A program made the translations under genes and the position numbers. Under the pieces are notes generated by a model, which saw only the letters and a list, made by a program, of their open reading frames with translations, did not search any database and was not told the origin of the DNA. Below, one piece after another: positions 1 through 13,046 of a DNA stretch of 64,000 nt (within the stretch, counting starts at the first letter, position 1; each line of letters begins with the position of its first letter). Source of the stretch: Fratercula arctica (taxonomy: Eukaryota > Chordata > Aves > Charadriiformes > Alcidae); NCBI GenBank assembly GCA_947846985.1, contig CANTUZ010000025.1, positions 2,540,100 through 2,604,099 of the forward strand, read 5' to 3'.

Positions 1-297
1 CTAGCCATGATGATAAAGCACAGGCATGGTTTTAGGATGTATGAGGGGAGGTATTTCCAATAGAGAGTAAAAACTATTAATATAATTATTCACATCACTA
101 AGAGAACCTACTATGTCCTATTCTAGATACTCAAGTTAAAGAAAAGTTAGTTGAAACCAGAACAAATATATAGAAAGAGTTATCTTTGATGATGCAGAGA
201 AAGGATGTTCTGGCTTAGTGACAAAAAAAAAAAAGAAGTATATATAGCCTAACCAAGCAAAGGCTCAAAAAACCATGGTTGCTTTATATAATTATTC

Positions 298-650
298 AGG
301 TTGGAAGACACCTGTAGAGAGCATCTAGTCCAACCTTCCTGCTCAAAGATCAGGTTGCTCAGAGCTTTGTCCAAGCAAATTTTGAGTCTCCAAAGATGGA
401 GATCCCACAACCTCTCTGGGCCTCTGTTACAGTGCTGCTCTCATGATTTTTTTTCCTTATGTCCAATCACATTTTGAAAGTCTCCAAAGATGGAGATGCC
501 ACAACCTCTCTGGGCCTCTGTTACAGTGCTGCTCTCATGATTCTTTTTTTCCTTATGTCCAATCAGAATTCCCCTTATTTACACCTGCTGTCTCATCCTT
601 GCAGTGTACACCTCTGAGAAGTCTGACAGTCTTTTCTGTAATTTCCCTGT
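298..650 (-). repeat. Old CR1 3' end with internal tandem duplication
   Basis: Reverse-oriented CR1 3' region (ggttggaag..., catctagtccaac, cacaacctctctggg). The block from about 376-467 is repeated at 468-565, including the tcatgattttt and ccttatgtccaatca parts. The octamer tail is degraded, so this copy is old. Confidence 0.8.
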
Positions 651-1320
651 AGGTAGTAGAAGAGGCTTATACCAATAAGTACTTCTCAACTTTTAGGACA
701 TTAAAAGGTGCTGCTTTCCTTATTATATGTATATTTACATTAAAGAAGAAAGTATCAGTTCAGGAAAGAGCTAGTTAATGTAACAGACAGTTTGTACAAG
801 AAAAAATGGTAATAAATAGACCAGAAAAAAATTAGTCTGGGAAATAGAAGACGATTTCTAGCTGTCAGAGGTACAGGGTTCTGGAACAGCTTTTCAGTGA
901 GTATAATCTCTAGTTTTAAGATGGAGTTTGAGCAGCACATGAAAGGAAGTTCTATGGTGTGGCTAACTGTCGCAGCAGGGGAATCTGAACGCCCCCTCAA
1001 GTCCTATAGCCCTCAATGCAGAGGAGAATGGGACTAAAAACTGACATAACTTGGATATGGAGGGTAAGATTGGATACATGCATAGAAGACAAGAGCGGAG
1101 AGAGAACTAGCACAAGCAGTTAGCTGAGACAGGTTTGAGGAGATATGTCAGAGAAAAGAGACAAAATTAAGGAACAGACAGAAGTGTCTATACCCTCTAG
1201 AGAGTAATTCTCAACAGAGGAGTGCAACAAACATGACCAGCTAACAGGGATATTGGTAGTTAGAGGGAAGTTTGTGTCAGAAAGGGGCCAGAAACTCTGC
1301 TCAATAAAGTATGGGACTGC
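651..1320. other. Intron, nothing recognised
   Basis: The first part (651-830) is AT-rich. 840-1,010 has a weak LINE-like flavour (gttctggaacagc) that I cannot assign. No exon or RNA gene seen. Confidence 0.5.
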
Positions 1321-1988
1321 TTGAGGCTGCAGAACAGTGGTAGTGACGTGCCACAGGGCTTGGTCCCCAGCACTTTCTGGAGCAAGTACCCCTGGCACAT
1401 CAGGGAGCTTGGCCCAGACACAGAGCCCTGGAGGAAGGATGCAGCTGCCCAGGTCTGGGGCTGCAGGGAGTGTCTGAGGCCCCTCCCTGGGGCTGGGGGC
1501 AACAGTGGCCTAACTTGTGAGAAGCACTGAGCCACCAGGTGAAGGAGCTATGCAAGGAGGGGAGCAGGCTATGTAGCATCGGGGAGGATGAGCAGGAAAT
1601 GGACAGGATCTTCACAGAGAATCTTCATAGAAAAGTGGAGGTACGGGGAATAGCAAAAAAGTGCCCACAGAGACAGCATGATGTGAAGGCCTTCACACTA
1701 GCATGGCTAGTGGCCCATTTTAAGTGACTGTACACAAACACATGCAGCATGGAAAATAAAAAGAAGGACTTAGAACTCCATGCACAGTCACAAAGGTCTG
1801 ACCTCATTGTGTTTACTGATGTGTGCTGGGATAGCTCATGTGATTTGAGTGCTGCAGTGGATACATAAAGCTCTTTAAGAAAAGAGCAGAAAAGCAAAAC
1901 CCCACCTGGAGTTGAATCTGGAGAAGGATGTGAAGGGCAACAAGAAAGGCTTCTACATGTATATCAACATCAACAACACACAGCCACT
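1321..1988 (+). repeat. CR1 5' region fragment (ORF1 start, EN start) with internal deletions
   Basis: 1,321-1,640 resembles the cysteine-containing start of CR1 ORF1. 1,700-1,860 matches the start of the endonuclease ORF, by comparison with 60,230-60,370 in this window. 1,895-1,970 then jumps to the region just before the reverse transcriptase, like 61,205-61,280. All frames are broken. Confidence 0.7.
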
Positions 1989-2498
1989 TGTTCACTCCCA
2001 CCCCCCACCAAGCGGGACGGGAGAGAAACTAGGAAGAGCAAAAGAGAGAAAACTCGTGGGTTGAGATAAAGATAGTGAAGGAAAGAGGAAGAAGAAACAA
2101 ACAAAAACCAAAAAGTGATGCAAAGGCAATCACTTATCACCTCCCACAAGTAGACTGATGCCCAGCCAGTCCCTGAGCAATAGCTACCTTCCCAAACCAC
2201 CCTAATCCCTCCATTTTATTGTTGAGCATGATGCTATATGCCATGAAATATCCCTTTGGTCAGTTTGCGTCAGCTGTCCCAGCTGTGTCCCCTCCCAACT
2301 TCTTGTGCACCCCCAACCTAATCTCTGGGGGATGCAGAGTGGGAAAAAGAAAAGGCCTTGACACTGTGCTAGCACTGTTCAGCAACAGCCAAAACATGGG
2401 TGTGTTAACAACATTGTTTTGTTTTAGCCGCAAATTCAAAACGCAGCACCATGTGGGCTGCTATGAAGAAAGTTAACTCCATCCCAGCCAGACCCAGT
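1989..2498 (-). mobile_element. Solo LTR, avian ERV-L-like, minus orientation
   Basis: Starts tgttcactccc, contains ctcgtgggttgagataaag (shared in part with the LTR at 38,018) and the typical cagctgtcccagctgtgtcc segment, and ends near cagccagaccca. The motif order places the U5 end on the left. Target duplication is not clear. I infer the class from similarity to common avian LTRs. Confidence 0.7.
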
Positions 2499-3647
2499 AA
2501 AACGTTCCATGGGGTGCAAACTAATGTTGCCCCCAGATGCTCTCTAAGGCTAAGACATTGTGGTGGTCAGGGAATAGAACTTAAGGGCTCCATCCTTGGC
2601 AGCCATTCAAAAGAAAAATTAGAACTGCCATTGTTTACAAAGATGTACCTCAAGAAGCAGACAACTGTGTTTTTTGACCTAAATGTTCCAACCCTGCTAT
2701 GAATAACATAGATGTCAATATGGTGTCTTGTGATGAAACTTCTATTTTTTAATCCACTTAATTTTAAAACTAAAGCTTTTTTATGTATGATGTTATGATG
2801 TGCTAGATTAAGTTAAAAAAACCAACTGAGTTCCCTTATGTTAAGTAATGATATTATTTCATTGCAATAATGAAATATTTATCAAGGGAACTCTACCTCA
2901 GAAAGTAGGGAAAACCAGCATAATATTTGATTCTTGGAATATCTTCATTAAACAAGGGTAGAGAAGGTGTAATTATTTTTTTTAATTTGTTTTACAAGAC
3001 TATTGAAGCTTTGCATTAGAAAACTCTAGTAACCCCAAAATAGATTGAATAGCAGGGCAGAAACATTGACATATTCTTCTTCTGCAGGGCACCATAATTA
3101 AAAAAGCAGCATGGTCTTCTGATGTGATTTGACAGTACAGCTAAGGCTGTCTAATTGTTAGCTTTTGCCAAAAGAGGTAGTCCTGTCTCCTGTTTTTCCC
3201 TCTCCTTCCTGATGACCCTTCCCACTGTCTCCCCATTGGCACTTCTCTGATGGTGATCCAGTTCAGGGAGCAAAACTGGTAGAAAGATACCCATACAAAA
3301 TAGTGAATAGTGTTCTGCCCTATACACTTCACTGTGGAGTCACATGACCACAAAGGACAGTTGAAAGCAGGGGAGAAGTGTATGGGCCAGAAGGAAAACA
3401 AGGGAGGAAGCATAGTCCCTTTGGGCAGCAAATCACCATTAGATGGGAACCCGAGTCATCATCACTTCTTATATAGGTAAAGACCCTATTGTCATTATAT
3501 TTCTGTGTAATTTGATTAAGAATCCCTGTTTAATGGCTTCTTTGAAATAATAAAAATTTTAATTGCTGAACTGGGTCACTGATTAATAGAAAATCTAAGG
3601 TATTCCAAGAAATCATGTTATATGTTGTTTTAAAATTGCTATCCCAT
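2499..3647. other. Intron, nothing recognised
   Basis: Sequence after the solo LTR to CR1 copy C. 2,500-2,700 may be a remnant of retroviral internal DNA, but no motif is legible. 3,141-3,431 has an open minus frame without recognisable protein. Confidence 0.45.
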
Positions 3648-4703
3648 CTGTGATGGGATGCACCCATGAGTGCTGAGGGAGCTGGCTGATGTCATTGCAA
3701 GGCCACTCTCAATAATCTTTGAAAGGTCATGGCGATTGGGAGAAGTGCCTGAGGAGGAAAGCCAATGTCACTCCTGTCTTCAAGAAGGGCAAGAAAGAGG
3801 ACCCAGGGAACTATAGGCCAGTAAGCCTCACCTCGATCCCTGGGAAGGTGATGGAGCAGCAAAGCCTGGAACCCATTTCCAGGCACATGAAGGACAAGAC
3901 AGTGATTAGGAGTGGTCAGCATGGATTTACCAAGGGGAGGTCATGCTTGACCAACTCGATAAGTTTCTAGGATGAGATGACTGGCTTAGTAGATGAGGGG
4001 AGAGCAGTGGATATTGTCTATGTAGACATCAGGAAGGCTTTTAACACTGTCTCCCATAACATTCTCATAGACAAGCTAATGAAGTATGGACTGGATGAAC
4101 AGACAGTGAGGTGGACTGAAAACTGGTTGAAGGGACAGACACAGAAGGTGGTGATGAGGGTAACATGATGTTTAGTTGGAAGCCAGTAAAACACAGTGTA
4201 CCCCAGGGTTAAGTACTGGGTCCAATCCTTTTTAATACCTTCATTAAAGACTTGTACAATGGGGCAGTTTTCAGATGACCCAAAACTGGGAGGAGTGTCT
4301 GATACACCAGAGAGTTGTGCTGCTGTCCAGAGGGACCTGGACAGGCAGGAGAAATAGGGCAGAGAGGAATGTCACACAGTTCAACAAGAGGAGAGGAGGA
4401 ACAACCCCATGCACCACTACACACTGGGGGTCACCCAACTGGAAAACAGCTCTGCAGATAAGGACCTGGGGGTACTGGTGGACAAGAAGCTGACCATTAG
4501 CCCCCAATGCACCCTCATGGCAAAGAAGGCCAACAGCATCCTGGGTTGCATTAGGAAGAGCATTGCCAGCAGGTCGAAGGAGGAGATCCTTCCCCTTTAC
4601 TCAGCACTGGTGAGGCCACACCTTGAATACTGTATCCAGTTCTGGGCTCCCCAGTACAAGATATGGACTTATTGGAGCAATTCCAGCAAAGGGCCACAAA
4701 GAT
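3648..4703 (+). repeat. CR1 copy C, first part (reverse transcriptase)
   Basis: Plus-strand CR1 RT remnants: [15 protein letters not shown] and [12 protein letters not shown] near 3,800-3,960, then the fingers/palm piece at 3,977-4,168 and the C-terminal CILGCIRKSIASR and LVRPHLEYC blocks at 4,520-4,640. Several frameshifts. It is interrupted at 4,703 by a minus CR1 and resumes at 6,540. Confidence 0.85.
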
Positions 4704-6539
4704 CATAGAATAGAATCATAGAATAGTTTGGGTTGGAAGGGACCTTTAATGATCATCTAGTCCAACCTGCCCTGCCATGAGCAGGGACATCTTCAACTAG
4801 ATCAGGTTGCTCAGAGCCCTGTCCAACCCGACCTTGTATGTTTCCAGGGATGGGGCATCTGCCACCTCTCTGGGCAACCTGTTGATGCAGTGAAATGCCA
4901 AAGTTAAGACTCAATAGCCTTGGTGACTATTAAGCAGGTATTCTTTATTGCAGCACTGGGCGCACAGGGGATTGCTCCAGCTAATGTGCGCGCCGACTGA
5001 TTTAGTTGTACAGTTTAAATACATACTACGTATGCATATTCACTAGTTTTCCAAGAAATGATTACCTATTCATTAACTCATTATTACAGGTTACTGCCCA
5101 CTCCTGCATGTGCACTAGAGTCTCTCGGTGGTCTTCAGAGACATCTGGTGGTTGTTTACTTCCTCCATTCCTCATCATCGTTGTGACCTTCTGGTGAACT
5201 GCAGGCCTCTACTCTATTCTTGCTGGTGCATCAAGGGTGTTAATTTTGACTAGTCTCTGCATTCCTCAGTAATCCTGGGCCCCTTGTTTTGAGAGAGAAG
5301 CTTCTACTACAAGGTTATATTGACCTAAAGCATTCTGTCTTAAAAAATAGGAGATAAGTTCTGACATTTAGTACTACAACTGTTGCATCTGGTCTTTGTA
5401 CAGCCTTAAAGCGCCTAGTCTCTTAAATTAAGCTCCTACTCTAATTTACAGTTCTAATATATTAAGCCCCTACTTCAATTAGTTTACAGCTTTAATATAT
5501 CAAACCCTACTTCACTGTTGCAGTGGTTCACCACCCTCATTGTAAAAAATTTCTTCCTTTTACCTAGTTTAAATCTACCCACTTTTAGTTTAAAACCATT
5601 ACCCCTTGTCCTATCACAACAGTCCCCATCTTTCTTATAAGCCCCCTTTAGGTACCGAAAGGCTGCTATAAGGTCTCCCCGGAGCCTTCTCTTCTCCAGG
5701 CTGAACAACCCCAACTCTCTCAGCCTGTCCTCATAGGAGAGGTGCTCCAGCCCTCTGATAATTTTTGTGACCTTCCTCTGGACCCTCTCCAATAGGTCCA
5801 TGTCCTTCTTGTGCTGAGGGCTCCAGAGCTGGACATAGTACTCCAGGTGGGGTCTCACCAGAGCAGAGTAGAGGGGCAGAATCACCTCCCTCGACCTGCT
5901 GGCCATGCTTCTTTGTATGCAGTCCAGGGTATGGTTGGCCTTCTGGGATGCAAGCACACATTGTTGGCTCACGTCCAGCTTTTCGTCCACAGTACCCTCA
6001 AGTCCTTCTCCACAAGGCTGCTCTCAATCCCTTTATCCTCCAGCCTGTATTGATACCGGGGTTGCCTCGACCCAGATGCAGGATCCTGTGTTTGGCCTTG
6101 TTGAACCTCATGAGGTTCATATGTGCCAACTTCTCAAGCCTGTCCAGGTCCCTCTGGATGGCATTCCAACCCTCAGGCATGTCAACTGCACCACTCAGCT
6201 TCGTGTTGTCTGCAAACTGGCTGAGGGTGCACTCGATCTCACTGTCTGTGTCATTAATGAAGATATTAAACGGACCCCAGAGGGACACCACTCATCACCG
6301 ATCTCCAGCTGAACATTTAGCTCTTTAACACTACCCTCTGTATGGAACCATCCAACCAATTTCTCATCCACTGAACAATCCACCCATCAAATCCATATCT
6401 CTCCAATTTTGAGAGAAGGATGTTATGGGGGACCGTGTCAAAGGCCTTACAGAAGTCCAGATAGATGACATCCATAGCTTTTCCCTTGTCCACTGATGTA
6501 GTCACTCTGTCATAGAAGGCCACTAGGTTGTTCAGGCAA
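4704..6539 (-). repeat. CR1 copy D, minus, inserted in CR1 copy C
   Basis: Octamer tail at 4,704 (catagaatagaatcatag), 3' UTR to 4,884, then after an LTR interruption the body continues 5,515-6,539. It encodes on the minus strand [38 protein letters not shown] and further upstream the FADD-equivalent block (QFADNTKL, final Asp replaced by Asn). The 5' end is truncated inside the RT. Confidence 0.88.
4885..5514 (-). mobile_element. Solo LTR (class II ERV-like) in CR1 copy D, 6-bp target duplication
   Basis: A 630-bp non-CR1 block splits the CR1 at ...gcaac/ctgttg. CTGTTG occurs at 4,879-4,884 and again at 5,515-5,520, exactly flanking it. Ends are tgcag...cttca, and on the minus strand an AATAAA (aataaagaatacc) lies before the U5-like end. 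A 6-bp duplication is typical of alpha/beta-type (class II) integrases. No internal region remains, so this is an LTR-LTR recombinant. Confidence 0.85.
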
Positions 6540-6898
6540 GATGACTGAGAGACTGGAGCACCTTTCATATGAGGAGAGACTAAGAGAGCTTGGGCTCTTC
6601 AGCCTGGAGAAGGCTCAGGGGGGATGTGTTTAAATACTTGATGGGAGGGAGTAATGAAGAAGAGGGAGCCAGACTCTTCTCAGTAGTGTTCAGTGACAGG
6701 ACAAGAGGTAATGGGCACAAATTAAAATATATGAAATTCCATCTGAACACCCTCAAAAATACTTTTTTACTGAGGATGATCAAACACTGGACCAGGTTGC
6801 CCAAAGAGGTTGTGGAGTCTCCATCCTTGGAGATATTTAAAATGTGACTGGACACAGTCCTGGGCAACTTGCTCTAGGTAACCCTGCTTGAGCAGGAC
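6540..6898 (+). repeat. CR1 copy C, second part (3' end)
   Basis: Resumes exactly where 4,703 stopped (cacaaagat... then gactggagcacctttc), with [13 protein letters not shown] and DRTRGNGHKLKYMKF coding remnants and the 3' UTR gcttgagcagg. The octamer tail is missing; sequence of another kind begins at about 6,899. Confidence 0.82.
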
Positions 6899-7345
6899 GG
6901 TAGTAGCACTGCCGAGCAGCAGGATAACAAGGGACCACATCGGTACAGCAGAGGAAGGTAGGCACAGCACCTTCAGGGCATCCCCTGTATCTTCAAAGTG
7001 CGCTCATGTCTCTCTCTCCCTCTCCGGCCTGAGACAGCCCCCTTATATCCTGCACCGGACTGAGTGGAAAAGTACAGGCCAGAGTCACTGCACGCGTGGC
7101 CAGCGCATGCAGCGAGCCTCACCAGACTCATGATCCAGCTTTGCTAACCGCGGCTGTCTGATACCTGACTACATTGTTGTACTCCCTTCTTGTTATCTTC
7201 TTCTTCGAAGGTCAGGTTCTCATGGATACACACATAGTTTTGCAGCAACAGTACCGAGTCCCTTTTTCCCAACCTGTATACTGGGTTTGGTTCAACTAGT
7301 AATTTTCCATCCTGTCTCACTCGGACCATCCTCTATTATCCCTTA
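6899..7345. other. Unassigned GC-richer block abutting CR1
   Basis: About 450 bp that differs in composition from the surrounding AT-rich intron, with several CpGs (cacgcgtggccagcgcatgc, ccgcggc). It starts where CR1 copy C loses its tail. A 61-codon minus ORF (7,144-7,329) begins MVRVRQDGKLLVEPNPVY. I do not recognise it; a fragment of an LTR element or of ERV internal sequence is the likeliest explanation. Confidence 0.4.
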
Positions 7346-8584
<1,239 letters not shown>

Positions 8585-9815
8585 TAATGCTCACAGTCAA
8601 ATGTGATGCTGTGGCATGGGATCAAATGTGATATTGTGGCATGTGTCAGATCTTACAGCAGCACTGACCTCAAACAGGAGATTTTGAACAAGAGCATGCT
8701 TGACTGATAAGAATTTCACAGAAATGTTTAACTTAGTATTTTTTTTGCTTTATTACTGAATATGTACATGTGTTCTCTCACCTGCCTGCTCCATCCTCCA
8801 ATATAAATTGTAATCCTAGAATTGTGGTAGTTTTTCATGAAAATAATGTCAGTGGCACAGAGACACAAGAGGAGGACAGGCTGCAAGCCCATTTTCAACA
8901 CAAATCATAATAGATGTAATTTTCATGACATACTTTATGCTTGTTATGGGTCTTTTATTGGTGAGAGTTGAATGCTCTTATTGTTGTGTGTACCATTTCT
9001 CTGTAATCTGTTTTCAGCATTCCCACTGTGACACACAGACTGTGAAAATTAAGCCTAACAAAAGCACATCTAAGACACAAATTAGATCTTGAATATATGT
9101 AACAGCATCTGCATTTAAGAAAGGGAGTCACAATGCCAGACCATTCTGGGCCCCTTGTCATTGGTTTGCCTGGTTGGCTTGGAAGCAGCAGAGATGTGAT
9201 TTGTCAGGCCAAGCAAAAATAGTTCCTGTAAGAAGTCTTTAGCGGTATTTGTACCATGTTATCTACATCTTCCTTCCCACTGCCCTTGCAATTCCTTTAT
9301 AGTGAGACTTCGTCAGAGCTTAGTTGAAAAGTGGCAGGCTTTCCCTGCTTGTATTGCTGGGACTGTGGCTGTATTATTCCAAGCCTTCACAATTTTCTAC
9401 TCCCTATTCTGTTTCCATGCAACTGACAATGAGAACAGTTGTCACCTATGTTCAGCACCAATTCTACAAATGCATGTAATATCTGTTCTTTCATGCTTTA
9501 CTTGAGTGGTGTAACATCTTGACCGGTGCCTTTCATACAAGCAGGACAGTCATTTTCAGTAGGAAGGAAGGAAAAAAGTGATGTGCCATGTTGTTTGACT
9601 CTTTCTGTCATCCTACAGAGACTGAAGATTTATTTAGGGAGACAGACCTTTCTGCTACAATCAAGGAGTTGCAGAACTGTAATGAAAAGGGGAAAGGAAG
9701 CTGGGAGATCCCCCGCACCACTAAAATTTTACTTTACTGTATTACTAATTAAAGTTGTTCTTGTGTGTGTGAAAAATGGTTTTCTTTTGAACTGTCTCTT
9801 TTTTCTCACCGGTAG

Positions 9816-9995
<180 letters not shown>

Positions 9996-10222
9996 TAACT
10001 CCTATTAAGTGTTCTCCCAGACATGGAAACGCCATTCAGTTGATTGTTGCATCTTGTTATGATCATTGTCATTTTATGTTTTATTCACCTCTGGAGACTG
10101 AGGCACAAGAAAACAAGTTTATGCAATAAGCAAGCATAAAACTCTAAAATTACAACTCTTGTGTTCCTGATCTCAAATCTTGAGCTATCAAATCTCTGAA
10201 TTAAATTGTTTTCTTTCTCTAG

Positions 10223-10489
<267 letters not shown>

Positions 10490-10902
10490 TAAAATCTCTT
10501 TAATTCAAGAAGTTTAAAAAGTATAAACCTAAAACTACTGCAGAAGAGTCCCTTGTATTTCTAATGATGGTAGTGAATTTGATAGTGTTCACTTTGAGCT
10601 ATAGCTACTTTTTTCTTAAGATTTCTGATAATATATAATTGTCTTTTCTACAAGCTTAAAAACTTGTCATTCATGCGTATCACAGCCACTTTTGTATAAC
10701 ATCACTTAATCTCTTAACATTTTTACAAGATTGCAGAGATATTCATTATTTACTATGAAAGTACTGTGTATTCTTTCTAGCTATTATAGTTTTGAAGACT
10801 ATTTATGATTATCTTTTTATGGTATTACTCAGAAACTTTGTATTTGCACACAAACATATCCAATAGCAGTAAATATTTGCAGTTTTTTCCTGGGAACTAA
10901 TG

Positions 10903-11272
10903 TCATAGAATCATAGAATGTGTTGGGTTGGAAGGGACCTTTAAAGGCCATCTAGTCCAACCCCCCTGCAGTAAGCAGGGACATCTTTAACTAGAGCAGA
11001 TTGCTCAGAGCCTCATCAAGCCTGTCCTTCAATGTCTCCAGCGATGGGGCCTCCACCACCTCTCTGGGCAACCTGTTCCAGTGTCTCCCCACCCTCATTG
11101 TAAAGAACTTCTTCCTAATGGCTAATCTAAACCTACCCTGCTCTAGTTTAAACCATTGCCCCTTGTCCTATCGCTACATGCCCTTGCAAACAGCCCCTCC
11201 CCAGCTTTCTTATAGGCCCCCTTCAGGTACTGGAAGGCTGCTATAAGGTCTCCCCGGAGCCTTCTCCCCTTC
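10903..11272 (-). repeat. CR1 copy A, 3' end, minus, abutting truncated ERV-L
   Basis: Octamer tail at left (catagaatcatagaatg), then about 370 bp of CR1 3' region ending inside the [21 protein letters not shown] coding block. At 11,268-11,275 the sequence changes directly to ERV-L pol with no spacer. The CR1 and ERV-L segments have the same orientation. Confidence 0.88.
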
Positions 11273-11274
11273 AT

Positions 11275-12204
11275 GATGGGGCTGTGTTTCCACCCCTGGG
11301 GCAATTGATTCCAGGTGTACTGGATGCCCCTCCAGGTGAAAGCAAACTGTGGCCTGCACTCTGATGCCAAAGGGACTGAGAAAAATGCATTTGCTATATC
11401 AATCGTGGCATACCACTTGGCTGCCTTGGACTCCAGTTCATACTGCAGTTCTAGCATGTCCGGCACAGCAGCACTCAGCGGTGGCGTGACTTCATTCAGG
11501 CCACGATAGTCTACAGTTAGCCTCCACTCTCCATTAGATTTTCGCACCGGCCATATGGGACTGTTAAAGGGTGAGCGAGTCTTGCTGATCACTCCTTGAA
11601 CCTCTAGTTGACGAATCAGCTTATGGATGGGAATCAGAGAGTCTCGGTTAGTGCGCTATTGCCGCCGATGCACCGTTGTGGTAGCAATCGGCACCTGCTG
11701 TTCTTTGACCCTCAACAACCCCACAACAGAAGAGTCCTCCGAGAGACCAGGCAAGGTAGACAACTGTTTAACTTCCTCCGCCTCCAAGGCAGCTATGCCA
11801 AAGGCCCACCGATACCCCTTTGGGTCCTTAAAATACCCTCTCCTGAGGTAATCTATACCAAGGATGCATGGAGCCTCTGGGCCAGTCACAATGGGATGCT
11901 TTTGCCACTCATTGCCAGCTAGGCTCACTTCAGCCTATATACTCCTTATACTCCTGTGGGTCTAACGTGCCAGGCCATCGAATCCACACTGTCCAATAAA
12001 CCCGGTTGTCCCTTTCCTCCACCTGGCCGGAGGCAGGGCCCCTCTAATCCTGGTCATAGTATCCGGTACTCGCTTCTTGCAGAAATAACTTGGAAGTTCC
12101 TTCAAGGGGATCAGAAGTAAGATCAGGCCTTATGTTCTGTCTGGGGAACTGCCCACTGGAAACCAGAGCGGAACTTTTCCTGGAGGGATTCCCTTTTGTG
12201 GTTG
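11275..12204 (-). pseudogene. ERV-L copy 1, 3' piece: truncated pol, protease, end of gag
   Basis: Minus-strand sequence closely similar to 40,960-41,990 of the provirus at 38,018-44,356. It encodes the RT start (SPFNSPIWPVRKSNGEW, LTVDYRGLN) and protease-proximal sequence. Pol is cut after the WKHSP block at 11,275. A deletion of roughly 130 bp near 11,935 removes the protease active-site region, and a Tyr codon near 11,655 has become a stop. It is the same provirus as 21,291-23,573, separated by later insertions. Confidence 0.88.
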
Positions 12205-12790
12205 CGGAGAGCTTATGGGTCAAGATTAAAAGGAATGCAGGGGCAGGGGACATTACAGTAGGGGTCTGCTACAGGCCACCTGACCAGGACGACAGAGCGG
12301 ATGAGGCCCTCCATAGACAGATAAGAGCGGCATGGCGTTCACAGACCCTGGTCATCATGGGGGACTTCAACCACCCCGATATCTGTTGGAAGGACGACAC
12401 AGCAGGGCACAAGAAATCCAGGAAGTTCTTGGAATGTGTCGATGACAACTTTCTCCTTCAAATGGTAGAGGAGCCAGCAATGAGAGGAACTATGCTGGAC
12501 CTTGTCCTTACCAACAAGGAGGGGCTGGTGGGGAATGTCAAGCTCAAGGGTAGCCTCGACTGCAGTGATCGTGGAATGGTTGAATTCAAGATCCTTAGGG
12601 CAGCGAGGAGGGCACGCAGCAAGCTCACTACCCTGGACTTCAAGAGAGCAGATTTTGTCCTCTTGAGGGACCTGCTTGGCAGGGTAACATGGGAAAAAGC
12701 ACTGGAGGGAAGAGGGGCCCAAGAGAGCTGGTTAGTATTCAAGGATCACCTCCTCCAAGCTCAGGAGCGATGCATCCCGAGAAAGAAGTA
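12205..12790 (+). pseudogene. CR1 copy B endonuclease segment
   Basis: Apurinic-type endonuclease of the LINE ORF2, used to nick target DNA. Visible motifs are GVCYRPPDQ, MGDFNHPDICW (catalytic Asp/Asn) and, where SDH is expected, SDRGMVEF, so the catalytic His is replaced by Arg. N-terminal motifs are missing through 5' truncation, and a stop follows CIPRKK. Not functional. Confidence 0.85.
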
Positions 12791-13046
12791 GTCAGGCAAA
12801 AATGCCAGGAGGCCTCTGTGGATTAACAAAAAGCTCCTGGACAAGCTCAAGAGCATAAAGGAGGCCTACAGAGGGTGTAAGCAAGGACGGGTTGACTGGA
12901 TGGAGTACAGAGAAATTGTCTGAGCGACCAGGAACCAGATTAGGCAAGCTAAAGCCTAGATAGAATTAAATCTGGCTAGGGACATCAAGGATAACAAGAA
13001 AAACTTCTGTAAGTACGTCAGGGGTAAAGGCAAGACTAGGGAAGAT

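Noticed and set aside
5905..6328. ORFs of 126-135 codons on the plus strand
   Set aside because: They are antisense to the CR1 reverse-transcriptase frame.
11275..12204. Separate third ERV-L insertion
   Set aside because: Its right end and the left end of 21,291-23,573 are adjacent in the intact provirus, so it is the same element split by CR1 copy B.
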